64,000 nt of DNA from Streptomyces catenulae (lineage in GTDB: Bacteria > Actinomycetota > Actinomycetes > Streptomycetales > Streptomycetaceae), in the NCBI RefSeq assembly GCF_000718015.1, contig NZ_JODY01000005.1, forward strand, positions 62,001 through 126,000, written 5' to 3'. Made by a program: the position numbers and the translations under genes. Below, piece after piece: positions 22,807 to 31,187 of this stretch (positions are counted from its first letter, which is position 1; each line of letters begins with the position of its first letter). The notes beneath the pieces are model-generated. The model was not told the origin of the DNA. It saw nothing but the letters and a program-made list of their open reading frames with translations, and searched no databases.

Positions 22807-24087
22807 ATGAATCCTGTCGCCGGCACCACATGGCAGACCTCCGCCGACGGCCGGCTCACCGTCAACGGCCGCGGCTATCCGCGCCCCGGCCGTCCGGTCG
22901 TGGTCGTCTGCATCGACGGCAGCGAGGACGCCTACCACGAACGCGCCATCGCGGACGGCCTGATGCCGTTCACGGAGGGCATGCTGGCCCGCGGCAGCGA
23001 TCTGCGCGGCGCCTGCACGATGCCGTCCTTCACCAACCCCAACAACCTCTCCATCGCCACCGGCGTCCCGCCCGCCGTCCACGGCATCTGCGGCAACTAC
23101 TTCTACGACGCCGACGCCGACGAAGAAGTCATGATGAACGCGCCCGAACTGCTGCGGGCGCCCACCCTCTTCGCGGCGTTCTCACAGACCGGCGCCAAGG
23201 TCGCCGTCATCACCGCCAAGGACAAGCTCCGCCGCCTGCTCGGCAGCGGACTCGCCGAGGGCGGCATCTGCTTCTCCGCCGAGAAGGCCGACCAGGTCAC
23301 CCTGGACGAGAACGGCATCGAGAAGGTGCTGGAGTCCACCGGCTTCGACCTGCCCTCCGTCTACAGCGCGGAGCTGAGCGAACTGGTGATGGCCGCCGGA
23401 TGCGACGTCCTCGAACGCGACCGGCCCGACCTGATGTACCTGTCCCTGACCGACTACATCCAGCACAAGCACGCCCCGGGCTCCCCGGTCGCCAACCGCT
23501 TCTACGCCATGCTGGACCGCTACTTCGAGCGGCTCGACGCCCTCGGCGCGGTCCTCGTCGTCACCGCCGACCACGGCATGAACGCCAAGTCCGACGCGGA
23601 CGGCGAGGCGCAGGTCGTCTTCCTCTCCGACTGGTTCGACACCGCGACCGGCGCGGGCACCAGCCGGGTCGTCCTGCCGATCACCGACCCGTACACCGTC
23701 CACCACGGCGCGCTCGGCTCGTACGCGACCGTGCATCTGCCGGACGGCGCGGACCGGGAGGCGCTGCGCCACCGGCTCGCCGCGCTCGACGGCGTCGACA
23801 CGGTCCTCACCCGCGAGGAGGCGTGCGCCCGGTTCGAGCTGCCCGGCGACCGGATCGGCGACCTCGTCGTCATCGCCGAGCGCAACACCGTCCTCGGCAC
23901 GACCGCCGCCCGGCACGACATCTCCGGCTTCAAGGAGCCGCTGCGCTCGCACGGCGGGCTGACCGAACAGCGGGTGCCGGTCCTGGTCAACCGGCCCGTC
24001 GAACTCCCCGCCGGTCACCGGCTGCGCAACTTCGACGCCTACTGGATCGGCTGCCACGCGGCGGCGGGGGAGTCGCTCACCGGCTGA
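22807..24087 (+). CDS. phnA: Phosphonoacetate hydrolase
   Basis: 426 residues from ATG 22807. Member of the alkaline phosphatase superfamily that splits phosphonoacetate into acetate and phosphate at a di-zinc site. All expected metal or nucleophile positions are visible: Asp37 (VCIDGSED), Thr76 (SFTNPNN), Asp216 and His220 (LTDYIQHKH), Asp255-His256 (TADHGMN) and His382 (RSHGGLTEQ), with the family's spacing. Cytosolic. An upstream in-frame ATG at 22750 has no ribosome site. Followed by a phosphonate-type importer and FAD oxidoreductase. This is the C-P bond cleaving step of the island. Confidence 0.95.
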   Translation: MNPVAGTTWQTSADGRLTVNGRGYPRPGRPVVVVCIDGSEDAYHERAIADGLMPFTEGMLARGSDLRGACTMPSFTNPNNLSIATGVPPAVHGICGNYFYDADADEEVMMNAPELLRAPTLFAAFSQTGAKVAVITAKDKLRRLLGSGLAEGGICFSAEKADQVTLDENGIEKVLESTGFDLPSVYSAELSELVMAAGCDVLERDRPDLMYLSLTDYIQHKHAPGSPVANRFYAMLDRYFERLDALGAVLVVTADHGMNAKSDADGEAQVVFLSDWFDTATGAGTSRVVLPITDPYTVHHGALGSYATVHLPDGADREALRHRLAALDGVDTVLTREEACARFELPGDRIGDLVVIAERNTVLGTTAARHDISGFKEPLRSHGGLTEQRVPVLVNRPVELPAGHRLRNFDAYWIGCHAAAGESLTG

Positions 24088-24126
24088 GCGGAGCCCGCCC
24101 CCTCTTTTCCGATCAAGGCCAGTCAG

Positions 24127-24205
24127 CCGCCCCGGCGTGAGCACGGTGACACCGGGGCGGGCCAGTCCCGGCCCCGGCGCGCCGCCGAGGTGCGCGCCGG
24201 GGCCG
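24127..24205 (+). terminator. Two consecutive GC hairpins between phnA and the transporter
   Basis: First hairpin: CCGCCCCGG (24127-24135) with CCGGGGCGG (24152-24160). Second: 14-bp perfect arms 24169-24182 and 24192-24205 with a 9-nt loop. They may end phnA transcription or attenuate read-through into the transporter. No T-tract. Confidence 0.55.
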
Positions 24206-24288
24206 TGCCGTTCCCGGATCCGCGGGCGCCCCCACCCCGACGGCCCACCGGTTCAGCCTCTTCCGCTCCGTCGAGGATGGGAGTACCC

Positions 24289-25599
24289 ATGGCCGACACC
24301 GAACCACCCGTCACCACCCGCCAGGCCCAGCGCACCGTCCACCCGCACCTGGTGAGCCCCCGGCTCCGGTGGCAGATCTTCGCCGTCACCTGGATCGCCT
24401 ACGCGGGCTTCTACTTCGTGCGCCAGGCGTTCTCCGTCGCCAAACTCGGCATCCTGGACGACCCGGTCCTCTCCCACACCCTCTCCGAACGCGTCCTCGG
24501 CGTCATCGACGCGGTCTACCTCGCGGCCTACGCCGTCGGGCAGTTCGTCTGGGGCGCCTGGTCCGACCGGTTCGGCCCGCGCGTCGTCGTCCTCACCGGC
24601 ATGGTCGGCGCGATCGGCGCGGGGCTGCTGATGGGCGCCTCCAGCGCGCTGCTCGTCTTCGGCGGCGCCATGATCGTCCAGGGGCTCGCCCAGTCGGCCG
24701 GGTGGGCGCCGCTCTGCAAGAACATGGGCGCGTTCTTCCCGGTCGCCGCCCGCGGCCGGGTGCTCGGCTTCTGGTCCACCAACTACGCGTTCGGCGGGCT
24801 GGCCGCGCCCCCGTTCCTCGGCTGGCTGGCGTACTCCGTCTTCGACAGCTGGCACGCCGCGTTCTTCTGCGGCGCCGCGACCCTCGCCGCCGTCCTCGTC
24901 CTCTTCGTCCTCTTCCAGCGCGACGCGCCCGCGGCGGACGGGGAGACGGCGCGGCGGGCGCAGGCCACCGCCGAACGGCCCCGGCGCGGCGGCCTCGCCC
25001 TCTACCGCAAGACCCTGAGCGACCCCGCCGTCCGCACCCTCGGCGCCGCCTACTTCCTGCTCAAACCGGCCCGTTACGCGATTCTGCTGTGGGGTCCGGT
25101 GCTGGTCAGCCAGCGGCTGCCGCAGGTCGACAAGGTCGCCGCGACTGTCATCCCGGTGGCGTTCGGCGCCGCGGGCGTGATCGCGCCGATCGCCGTGGGC
25201 TGGGTGTCGGACCGGCTCTTCCAGTCCCGGCGGGTGCCCGCCTGCGTCCTGTCGCTGGCCCTGCTCACCGTCGTCCTCGCGCTGTTCATGCCGCTCACCG
25301 CGACCGACAGCGTCGGCGTCATGGTCGCGCTGCTCGCCGTGATCGGACTCGCCGTCTACGCCGCCGACTCGATGATCTCCTGCGTCGCCGCGGTGGACTT
25401 CGGCTCCGAGGAGGGCGCGGGCACCGCCGCGGGCCTGGTCAACGGCTGCGGCTCGGTCGGCGCGATCCTCGGCGGACTGCTCCCCGGCTTCCTCCCCGGC
25501 TCCGCCCTGTTCCTGCTCTTCTCCGTCGCCGCCGCGCTGGCGGGCGCGGTCATGATCCCGCACTGGAACCGCCGCCCGCGCACGGCCGCCACCCAGTGA
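24289..25599 (+). CDS. Organophosphate/phosphonate MFS transporter (GlpT/UhpC-like)
   Basis: 436 residues from ATG 24289, preceded by GGGAG. Around twelve hydrophobic segments are visible, with RWQIFAVTWIAYAGFYFVRQ at helix 1 and YAVGQFVWGAWSDRFGPRVV. The YxxFYFVR-Q start and GAWSDRFGPR loop are typical of the organophosphate:phosphate antiporter branch. In this context it should import a phosphonate (2-aminoethylphosphonate or phosphonoacetate) in place of the usual ABC system. It lies 46 bp before the FAD oxidoreductase, so the two are co-transcribed. Confidence 0.88.
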   Translation: MADTEPPVTTRQAQRTVHPHLVSPRLRWQIFAVTWIAYAGFYFVRQAFSVAKLGILDDPVLSHTLSERVLGVIDAVYLAAYAVGQFVWGAWSDRFGPRVVVLTGMVGAIGAGLLMGASSALLVFGGAMIVQGLAQSAGWAPLCKNMGAFFPVAARGRVLGFWSTNYAFGGLAAPPFLGWLAYSVFDSWHAAFFCGAATLAAVLVLFVLFQRDAPAADGETARRAQATAERPRRGGLALYRKTLSDPAVRTLGAAYFLLKPARYAILLWGPVLVSQRLPQVDKVAATVIPVAFGAAGVIAPIAVGWVSDRLFQSRRVPACVLSLALLTVVLALFMPLTATDSVGVMVALLAVIGLAVYAADSMISCVAAVDFGSEEGAGTAAGLVNGCGSVGAILGGLLPGFLPGSALFLLFSVAAALAGAVMIPHWNRRPRTAATQ

Positions 25600-25645
25600 T
25601 CTCCCTTCTCCGTTCGTACGTGTTCCGTCCGAAAGGCAGGCAGAC

Positions 25646-26785
25646 ATGAACCGTCAGCACACGGACACCGCCGTCGTCGGCGCCGGCATCGTCGGTCTCG
25701 CACACGCCCTCGCCGCCGCCCGCCGCGGCCGCAAGGTCGTCGTCTTCGAACGCGACGACTACGCCGTCGGCGCCTCCATCCGCAACTTCGGGATGATCTG
25801 GGCCGTCGGCCAGCAGCGCGGCACGGTGTACGGGCGGGCGCTGCGCAGCCGCGAGATATGGCTGGACATCGCCGCGAAGAGTGGCCTGTGGGCCGCCGGG
25901 ACCGGCTCGCTGCATCTGGCCCGCCACCCCGACGAGGTCGCCGTCCTGGAGGAGTTCCTCCAGCTCAGCGACGCGGCCCGGGAGCAGGGTGCCCGGCTGC
26001 TCACCGCCGACGAGGCCGCCGACCGCTCCGGCTTCGTCCGCCGGGACGGGCTGCACGCCGCGATGTGGAGCCCCACCGAGGTCAACGTCGACCCACGCCG
26101 CGCCATCCCCGCCGTCGCCGAGTACCTGGCGGCCGAGTACGGCGTCGAATTCCGCTTCGGCACCCATGTCCGCGACATCGCGATGCCGACCGTCGCCACC
26201 ACCGCGGGCGACTGGGACTGCGACCAGGTCTTCGTCTGTTCCGGCAACGACTTCGCCTCGCTCTACCCGGAGGTCTTCGCCGCCAGCGGTCTGACCCGCT
26301 GCAAGCTCCAGATGATGCGCACCGCCCCGCTCGCCGACGGCCGCGCGCTCGGCCCGATGCTCTGCGGCGGCCTCACCCTGCTCCACTACGCGGCCTTCGA
26401 CGGCTGCCCCTCGCGGACCGCACTGGCCGAACGGATGGGCACGGAACGGCCGTTCCACCGGACGAACGGCATCCACGTCCTCGTCTCGCAGACCGCCGAC
26501 GGACGCCTCACCCTCGGCGACTCGCATGTCTACGGGCCCACCCTCGGGCCGTTCGCGGACGGTGCGGTGGACGACGCCGTCCTGGAGTACCTGGACACCT
26601 TCGCCGCGCTGCCGCCGGAGGCGGAGGTCACCGAACGCTGGGTCGGCTTCTACCCCTCGCTGCGCGACGGCCGTACCGAACTGGTCGTCGACCCCGAGCC
26701 CGGTGTCACCGTCGTCAACGGCGTCGGCGGCGCCGGGATGACGCTCTCCTTCGGCCTGGCCGAAGAGGTCCTCGCCACCCGCTGA
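25646..26785 (+). CDS. FAD-dependent oxidoreductase of the phosphonate-associated type
   Basis: 379 residues with an N-terminal FAD site (TAVVGAGIVGLAHALAAARR, VVFERDDYAVGASIRNFGMI) and a C-terminal GVTVVNGVGGAGMTLSFGLA. It belongs to the DAAO-like family repeatedly found beside phosphonate catabolic genes, some members of which oxidise aminophosphonates such as N-methylated or hydroxylated aminoethylphosphonate. No PhnW transaminase is present here, so this enzyme may generate phosphonoacetaldehyde oxidatively. RxMMRTAPL and the flavin-proximal segment YAAFDGCPS are intact. Confidence 0.86.
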   Translation: MNRQHTDTAVVGAGIVGLAHALAAARRGRKVVVFERDDYAVGASIRNFGMIWAVGQQRGTVYGRALRSREIWLDIAAKSGLWAAGTGSLHLARHPDEVAVLEEFLQLSDAAREQGARLLTADEAADRSGFVRRDGLHAAMWSPTEVNVDPRRAIPAVAEYLAAEYGVEFRFGTHVRDIAMPTVATTAGDWDCDQVFVCSGNDFASLYPEVFAASGLTRCKLQMMRTAPLADGRALGPMLCGGLTLLHYAAFDGCPSRTALAERMGTERPFHRTNGIHVLVSQTADGRLTLGDSHVYGPTLGPFADGAVDDAVLEYLDTFAALPPEAEVTERWVGFYPSLRDGRTELVVDPEPGVTVVNGVGGAGMTLSFGLAEEVLATR

Positions 26786-26793
26786 CCGCCCCG

Positions 26794-26845
26794 CCCGCGC
26801 CGAAGGGCCGGTACCTCCCGGGAGGCACCGGCCCTTCGGCGCGGG
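26794..26845. terminator. Bidirectional terminator between convergent FAD oxidoreductase and aldehyde dehydrogenase genes
   Basis: Perfect 19-bp arms CCCGCGCCGAAGGGCCGGT (26794-26812) and its complement (26827-26845). The loop itself contains CCTCCC/GGGAGG. It fills nearly the whole 61-bp gap between the two stop codons. Confidence 0.85.
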
Positions 26846-26846
26846 A

Positions 26847-28331
26847 TCAGTACGCGATACAGGCCGAGTGCCACGCCGTGTAGAAGTCGAAGACCTCCGG
26901 CGAGCACTCCGGCGGGCCGTACTGGCTGGCCTTGTCGCCGACGTGCGGCAGATGCGCGTACGCGCCCACCCCCGGCCGGTTGACGTGCAGCATCCCGGCC
27001 TCGAAGCGGTCCATCGCCTCGAACGCCCGGCTCTGCGAGGCGGTGAACACGGTCCCGGACATCCCGTATTTCACCGAGTTGGCGATCCGCAGCGCATCGT
27101 CGAAGTCCTCGGCGTCCACCACCGCGAGCACCGGCCCGAACACCTCCTCCTGCGCCAGCTCCGCATCCCACGGCACATCCCGGATCACGGTCGGCTGCAC
27201 ATAGCAGCCGTCCGGCAGATCCGCCCGCTCCGCCCGGCCACCGCCGCACACCACCTTCCCGCCGTCGCGCTGCGCCCCCGCGATCGCCGCGAGCGCCGCG
27301 TCCCGGCGGACGGTGTCCACGACCGGGCACAGCTCGGACGCCGGGTCGAAGCCGGGACCGACCCGCAGCCGCCCGACCCGGGCGACGAGCCGCGCCAGGA
27401 ACTCCTCCCGCACCCGGACGTCCACCACCGCCCGGCTGGTCGCCGAACACCGCTGTCCGGCCTGGCCGAACGCGCCGTGCACGACCGCGTCCACCGCCTT
27501 GTCGAGGTCGGCGTCGTCACACACGACGACCGCGTTCTTACCGCCCAGTTCGAGCTGGGTACGGAGCAGCCGGTGCGCCCCGCCGGTGTGGATCGCGGTG
27601 CCGATCGGCAGCGAACCGGTGAAACTGATGCCCGCCACCGCCGGGTTGGCGACCAGCGCCTCACCGGCCGCCGCATCGCCCTGTACGAGGTTGAGCACCC
27701 CGTCCGGCAGCCCGGCCTGCTGGAAGACGTCCACCAGCAACGCCGAGGTGAGCGGCGTCAGCGGGGACGGCTTCAGCACCGCGGTGCACCCGGCGAGCAG
27801 CGCCGGGGCGACCTTCCACATCGGGATCGCCAGCGGGAAGTTCCACGGCGAGATCAGCCCGACCACGCCGATCGGCCGCCGGAAGGTGTACGCGAAGGTC
27901 CGCGGCTCCTCCGCCGGGGCGGTGACCCCACCGAGCAGCCGCGCCTGCCCCGCCGTGAACTCCAGCACCGCCCGGGCGCGCCGGACCTCGCCGACCGCCT
28001 CCTTCAGCAGCTTGCCCTGCTCGCGTGTGATCGCCCGGGCCAGCTCCTGCGTACGCTCCTCCAGGAGGTGCAGCGCCCTCGTCAGGAAGGCCGCGCGCTC
28101 GACCGGACCGATGCCGCTCCAGTGGCCGAGCGCCCGCCGGGCCTCCTCGACGGCGAGGTCCACATCGGCGCCGCCCGATTCCGCGAACTCTCCCAGGACG
28201 TCGGAGAAGTCGGCCGGGTTCACATCGGCGCGGCGCTGTCCCGACTGCGCCGCGACCCACCGCCCGCCGATGTGGTTCCCCGTCAGATGCCCCGCCACCT
28301 CGAACCGTGTGTCTCCCGGTGCCACAGCCAT
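26847..28331 (-). CDS. phnY: Aldehyde dehydrogenase, probable phosphonoacetaldehyde dehydrogenase
   Basis: 494 residues from ATG 28331, chosen for AAGGAG six bases upstream. Full ALDH signature: SPWNFPLAIPMWKVAPALLA, LKPSPLTP, FTGSLPIG, catalytic Glu261 in LELGGKN and Cys295 in GQRCSATS, EEVFGP. ALDH families have broad substrates, so the phnY call rests on context: phosphonoacetaldehyde oxidised to phosphonoacetate, the PhnA substrate. Transcribed towards the FAD gene from its own promoter. An ATACC-a-GGTAT palindrome lies 82 bp upstream. Confidence 0.85.
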   Translation of the reverse strand: MAVAPGDTRFEVAGHLTGNHIGGRWVAAQSGQRRADVNPADFSDVLGEFAESGGADVDLAVEEARRALGHWSGIGPVERAAFLTRALHLLEERTQELARAITREQGKLLKEAVGEVRRARAVLEFTAGQARLLGGVTAPAEEPRTFAYTFRRPIGVVGLISPWNFPLAIPMWKVAPALLAGCTAVLKPSPLTPLTSALLVDVFQQAGLPDGVLNLVQGDAAAGEALVANPAVAGISFTGSLPIGTAIHTGGAHRLLRTQLELGGKNAVVVCDDADLDKAVDAVVHGAFGQAGQRCSATSRAVVDVRVREEFLARLVARVGRLRVGPGFDPASELCPVVDTVRRDAALAAIAGAQRDGGKVVCGGGRAERADLPDGCYVQPTVIRDVPWDAELAQEEVFGPVLAVVDAEDFDDALRIANSVKYGMSGTVFTASQSRAFEAMDRFEAGMLHVNRPGVGAYAHLPHVGDKASQYGPPECSPEVFDFYTAWHSACIAY

Positions 28332-28412
28332 TCCCTGCTCCTTCGCAGCCGGTGGGATCGTCCCCGCCACCCTCACCCGGCGAACGGCACGTGAACAACG
28401 GGCGATCTGCCA

Positions 28413-28423
28413 ATACCAGGTAT
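28413..28423. promoter_or_regulatory. Small palindrome in the aldehyde dehydrogenase promoter region
   Basis: ATACC-a-GGTAT (perfect 5-1-5) in a locally AT-richer spot 82 bp before the start at 28331. It overlaps a TATACC-like -10 hexamer on the minus strand. Operator and promoter readings are both possible. Confidence 0.35.
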
Positions 28424-28472
28424 AGGGCGCGGTTATGCGGCGGCCTCGCGGAGGCGCGGGCGGTGCGCGCGC

Positions 28473-30359
28473 TCAGGCGTGGTACGTGGCGAAGTCCTTC
28501 TCCTGCGCCGTGTTCAGCTCGACATGGACGCCGCCCTTCTTGTCGACGTACACCAGATCGGCCTTGTGGTCCCCGTTGATGTCGACGAACTGGATCCGCT
28601 CCCCAGGGGCGCCGGTGTCCTTCATGAACCGGCCCATGTCGAAGGGGCGTTGCCCCGCCTTGTAGCCCCGGTTGAGCCAGGCACGCGCCCCGCCCCCGGG
28701 AGTGATGAGGATCTGGTCGGCGTAGCCGTCCCCGTTGATGTCGGCGAAGGTCAACGGGTGCGGGCTCCGGAGCGGCCAGCCGATCTGCTGGGGCGGCGAC
28801 CAGTCCAGGAACGTCCGTCCGTCCTCGGTCCGGAAGCCGCGGTTCCACCAGACCCGGACCGTGCCGTCCTCGTCCACCAGCAGGTAGTCGGCCTTCTTGT
28901 CCCCGTTGAGATCGGCGAACTGGACCTTCGTGGTCTTCTCGATGTCCAGCGTGTCTCCGGTGGATCCTTCCGTGAAGACGTCGGCGACGGCGTCGCTCCG
29001 CTTCATGCACATCTTCGCGCCGTCGGGAGCGTCCTTGACCACCCAGGTGCGGACGCTCACCCCGCCGGTCCGGTCGATCACCAGACAGTCCGGCCAGGTG
29101 TCACCGTCGATGTCACCGAACCGCAGGGCGTCCCCGTCCGCTCCGGGATCCGGGGCGTACGAATTGCGCCCCTTCTCGCCGTACCGCAGATCCTTGCCCC
29201 GGAGTCCGCCGTTCCACCAGAACGCGAACGTCTGGTCCTTGCGGACCGTCACGTAATCCGCCTTGCCGTCCTGGTTGAGGTCGACCAGCCAGAACGCGGT
29301 CGTGGCCGGGAACCTCTGGGGCGGGGTGAGGCCGTACTTCTCCGGCTTCGCGTCCGGGGCGCTCGCCCCGGTCCGCTCGGCGGCGGGCGTCCGGTCGTCC
29401 GGCGGGTCGACGGGGTCGGGTGAGCTGAGACCGCTGGGCGCGACGGCGCCGGAGGTGTGGGCGGTGCTCTTCCATGGCAGAGGGGCGAAGAGCAGGACCG
29501 GCACGGCGACCGCCACCGCGGCGACCGCGGCGACCGTGACCGTCCGGCGCCGCCGCTTCCGGTCGGGCGCCGCCCCGCCGGACGGCGGCAGGTCCGGGGG
29601 AGTCCACGGCGGCGGGACCGGGCGCGGCGCCCCGGGGTCGGAGCCGGACGGGGCGTGCGGCGTGGCGAGGAGGAGGCGGCGCACCGCGGTGAAGGTCCGG
29701 TGCCGGGGGGAATCGGCCTTCAGGATGCTGGAGTGGTCGCCCGGCAGCGCGGAGCTGTCGGGGAAGACCGACTGCGCCGAGGCGCGGGACACCACCCCGT
29801 CGCTCTCGCCGGCGTACACCGTCACCGGGATGGGACAGGTCCGATCGGTGACCTCGGCGGCTTTCACGACATCGTTGAGAACCGTCCGCAGCGTCGCGCC
29901 GACCTGATCGCTGAGCGGACGCAGATCCTTCTCCTGCGGATGGCGGCGGCCCAGCGCCCGCCGACGCAGCGACAGCAGCAACTCGGAACCGTTGCTCGGG
30001 CAGGCGATCATCACCAGCCGCTGGATCCGCGCCAGTTCCGTGCCTCTGCCGTCCTGGAGCATCCGGGCCAGATAACGCTGGGCGACCAGCCCTCCCTGAC
30101 TGTGGGTGAGCAATACCAGGTGGTCGAATGCACCGGCTTCGGTGGCCAGAAATTCCTTCAGACTGTCGGCCACGGTGTCGAGCGACGGAAATACCCGCAA
30201 CGGATGGAGCGGCAGCAATCCGGTGGCATATTCGAAAGCCAGCGGCTCGACGAAACCGAGATCCCGATCCGCGGTGATCAACCTGCGCAACGGCTCCCAC
30301 ACCTGCGGACCGGACATGATTCCGTGGACCATCACCAGGCCCAGTCGGCTGTCCCCCAC
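28473..30359 (-). CDS. Membrane-spanning alpha/beta hydrolase with extracellular VCBS/FG-GAP repeats
   Basis: 628 residues in three parts. Residues 1-235 are an alpha/beta hydrolase (LVMVHGIMSGPQVWEP; nucleophile Ser87 in LTHSQGG; Asp187; His209). A Pro-rich linker ends in DRKRRRR, followed by one transmembrane helix (about 273-294, VTVAAVAAVAVAVPVLLF). The rest holds five calcium-type repeats of the DxNxDGxxD kind, starting at Asp360, Asp416, Asp483, Asp540 and Asp593. By the positive-inside rule the hydrolase is cytosolic and the repeats are outside. No N-terminal signal peptide. Function unknown; the lipase-like half could be gated by binding to the repeat propeller. Confidence 0.85.
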   Translation of the reverse strand: MGDSRLGLVMVHGIMSGPQVWEPLRRLITADRDLGFVEPLAFEYATGLLPLHPLRVFPSLDTVADSLKEFLATEAGAFDHLVLLTHSQGGLVAQRYLARMLQDGRGTELARIQRLVMIACPSNGSELLLSLRRRALGRRHPQEKDLRPLSDQVGATLRTVLNDVVKAAEVTDRTCPIPVTVYAGESDGVVSRASAQSVFPDSSALPGDHSSILKADSPRHRTFTAVRRLLLATPHAPSGSDPGAPRPVPPPWTPPDLPPSGGAAPDRKRRRRTVTVAAVAAVAVAVPVLLFAPLPWKSTAHTSGAVAPSGLSSPDPVDPPDDRTPAAERTGASAPDAKPEKYGLTPPQRFPATTAFWLVDLNQDGKADYVTVRKDQTFAFWWNGGLRGKDLRYGEKGRNSYAPDPGADGDALRFGDIDGDTWPDCLVIDRTGGVSVRTWVVKDAPDGAKMCMKRSDAVADVFTEGSTGDTLDIEKTTKVQFADLNGDKKADYLLVDEDGTVRVWWNRGFRTEDGRTFLDWSPPQQIGWPLRSPHPLTFADINGDGYADQILITPGGGARAWLNRGYKAGQRPFDMGRFMKDTGAPGERIQFVDINGDHKADLVYVDKKGGVHVELNTAQEKDFATYHA

Positions 30360-30564
30360 GACGCCAACCCCTTCGGCTCAGAGAAATGAGAAGCCTTACC
30401 CTAATCCGCTTCTTCACCCGCCCTGAGCGACGAACTGTCGTACGGCACAAGGGAGTTGGTCCGAAAATCGACTCGCGTACGGCGGCCGACGACGCCGCAG
30501 AGTTGACGCCGGAGGCCGCGAGCCGCGAACGGGCCGGGGCGCGAACAGAGAAAGACGGATTCCA

Positions 30565-30591
30565 TGTCACACCCGGGCGGGCCACCCGGTC
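30565..30591 (+). promoter_or_regulatory. ECF41-type promoter upstream of the AhpD-like/sigma factor operon
   Basis: TGTCACA (30565-30571), a 16-bp spacer, then GGTC (30588-30591). The published ECF41 consensus as I recall it is TGTCACA-N16-CGTC, so the -35 is exact and the -10 differs at one base. It lies 39 bp upstream of ATG 30630, which has a strong TAGGAGGAGA site. This indicates autoregulation by the operon's own sigma factor. Confidence 0.75.
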
Positions 30592-30629
30592 TTCTCCCAT
30601 GAGAAGGATTCACCCCTAGGAGGAGACCG

Positions 30630-31187
30630 ATGGCCCGCATTTCCCTCGACCCGCCGCGCACCCTGCTGTACCGGATCGGCGCCTGGTACTCCCGGCGCCG
30701 CTTCGGCGCGGTCCTCGAACCGGCGCGTGCGCTGGCCCACCACCGCAAGGTGATGCTGACCGACATGCGGTTCGAGATGTCCGTCGCTCGATGGAACAAG
30801 CTCGACCCCCGGCTGAAGCTGCTCGCCGTGATGGCCGGTGCGCATCTCATCGGCTGCTCCTGGTGCACCGACTTCGGCTACTGGGAGGCGCACCGCCACG
30901 GCATGCCGCGCGAGAAGCTGCACGCCGTACCGGACTGGCGCCACCACCGCGAGGCGTTCACCGCGCTGGAGCAGGACGTCCTGGAGTACGCCGAGGCGAT
31001 GACCGAGACACGGCCGACCGTCACCGATGAGCTGGCGGCGCGGCTGATCGGGCGGCTCGGCGAGCCCGCGTTCGTCGAACTCACCGCGATCATCGCCGTG
31101 GAGAATCTGCGCTCCCGGATGAACAGCGCCTTCGGCCTCACCGGCCAGGGCTTCTCGGACCGGTGCGAGGTACCGTCCCCGGCGTGA
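30630..31187 (+). CDS. Carboxymuconolactone decarboxylase/AhpD-like protein linked to ECF41 sigma factor
   Basis: 185 residues with the AhpD-type redox motif HLIGCSWCTDFGYWEAHRHG (Cys76, Cys79 and the following His). The family acts as peroxidase partner or decarboxylase. As the COE group member beside an ECF41 sigma factor it is the expected regulatory target and partner. It overlaps the sigma factor start by 4 bp (GTGA). The gene has its own ECF41-type promoter. Soluble, no export signal. Confidence 0.9.
   Translation: MARISLDPPRTLLYRIGAWYSRRRFGAVLEPARALAHHRKVMLTDMRFEMSVARWNKLDPRLKLLAVMAGAHLIGCSWCTDFGYWEAHRHGMPREKLHAVPDWRHHREAFTALEQDVLEYAEAMTETRPTVTDELAARLIGRLGEPAFVELTAIIAVENLRSRMNSAFGLTGQGFSDRCEVPSPA

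Noticed and set aside
22807..28331. Phosphonate antibiotic biosynthesis cluster
   Set aside because: No PEP mutase or phosphonopyruvate decarboxylase is present; the genes fit degradation and uptake.
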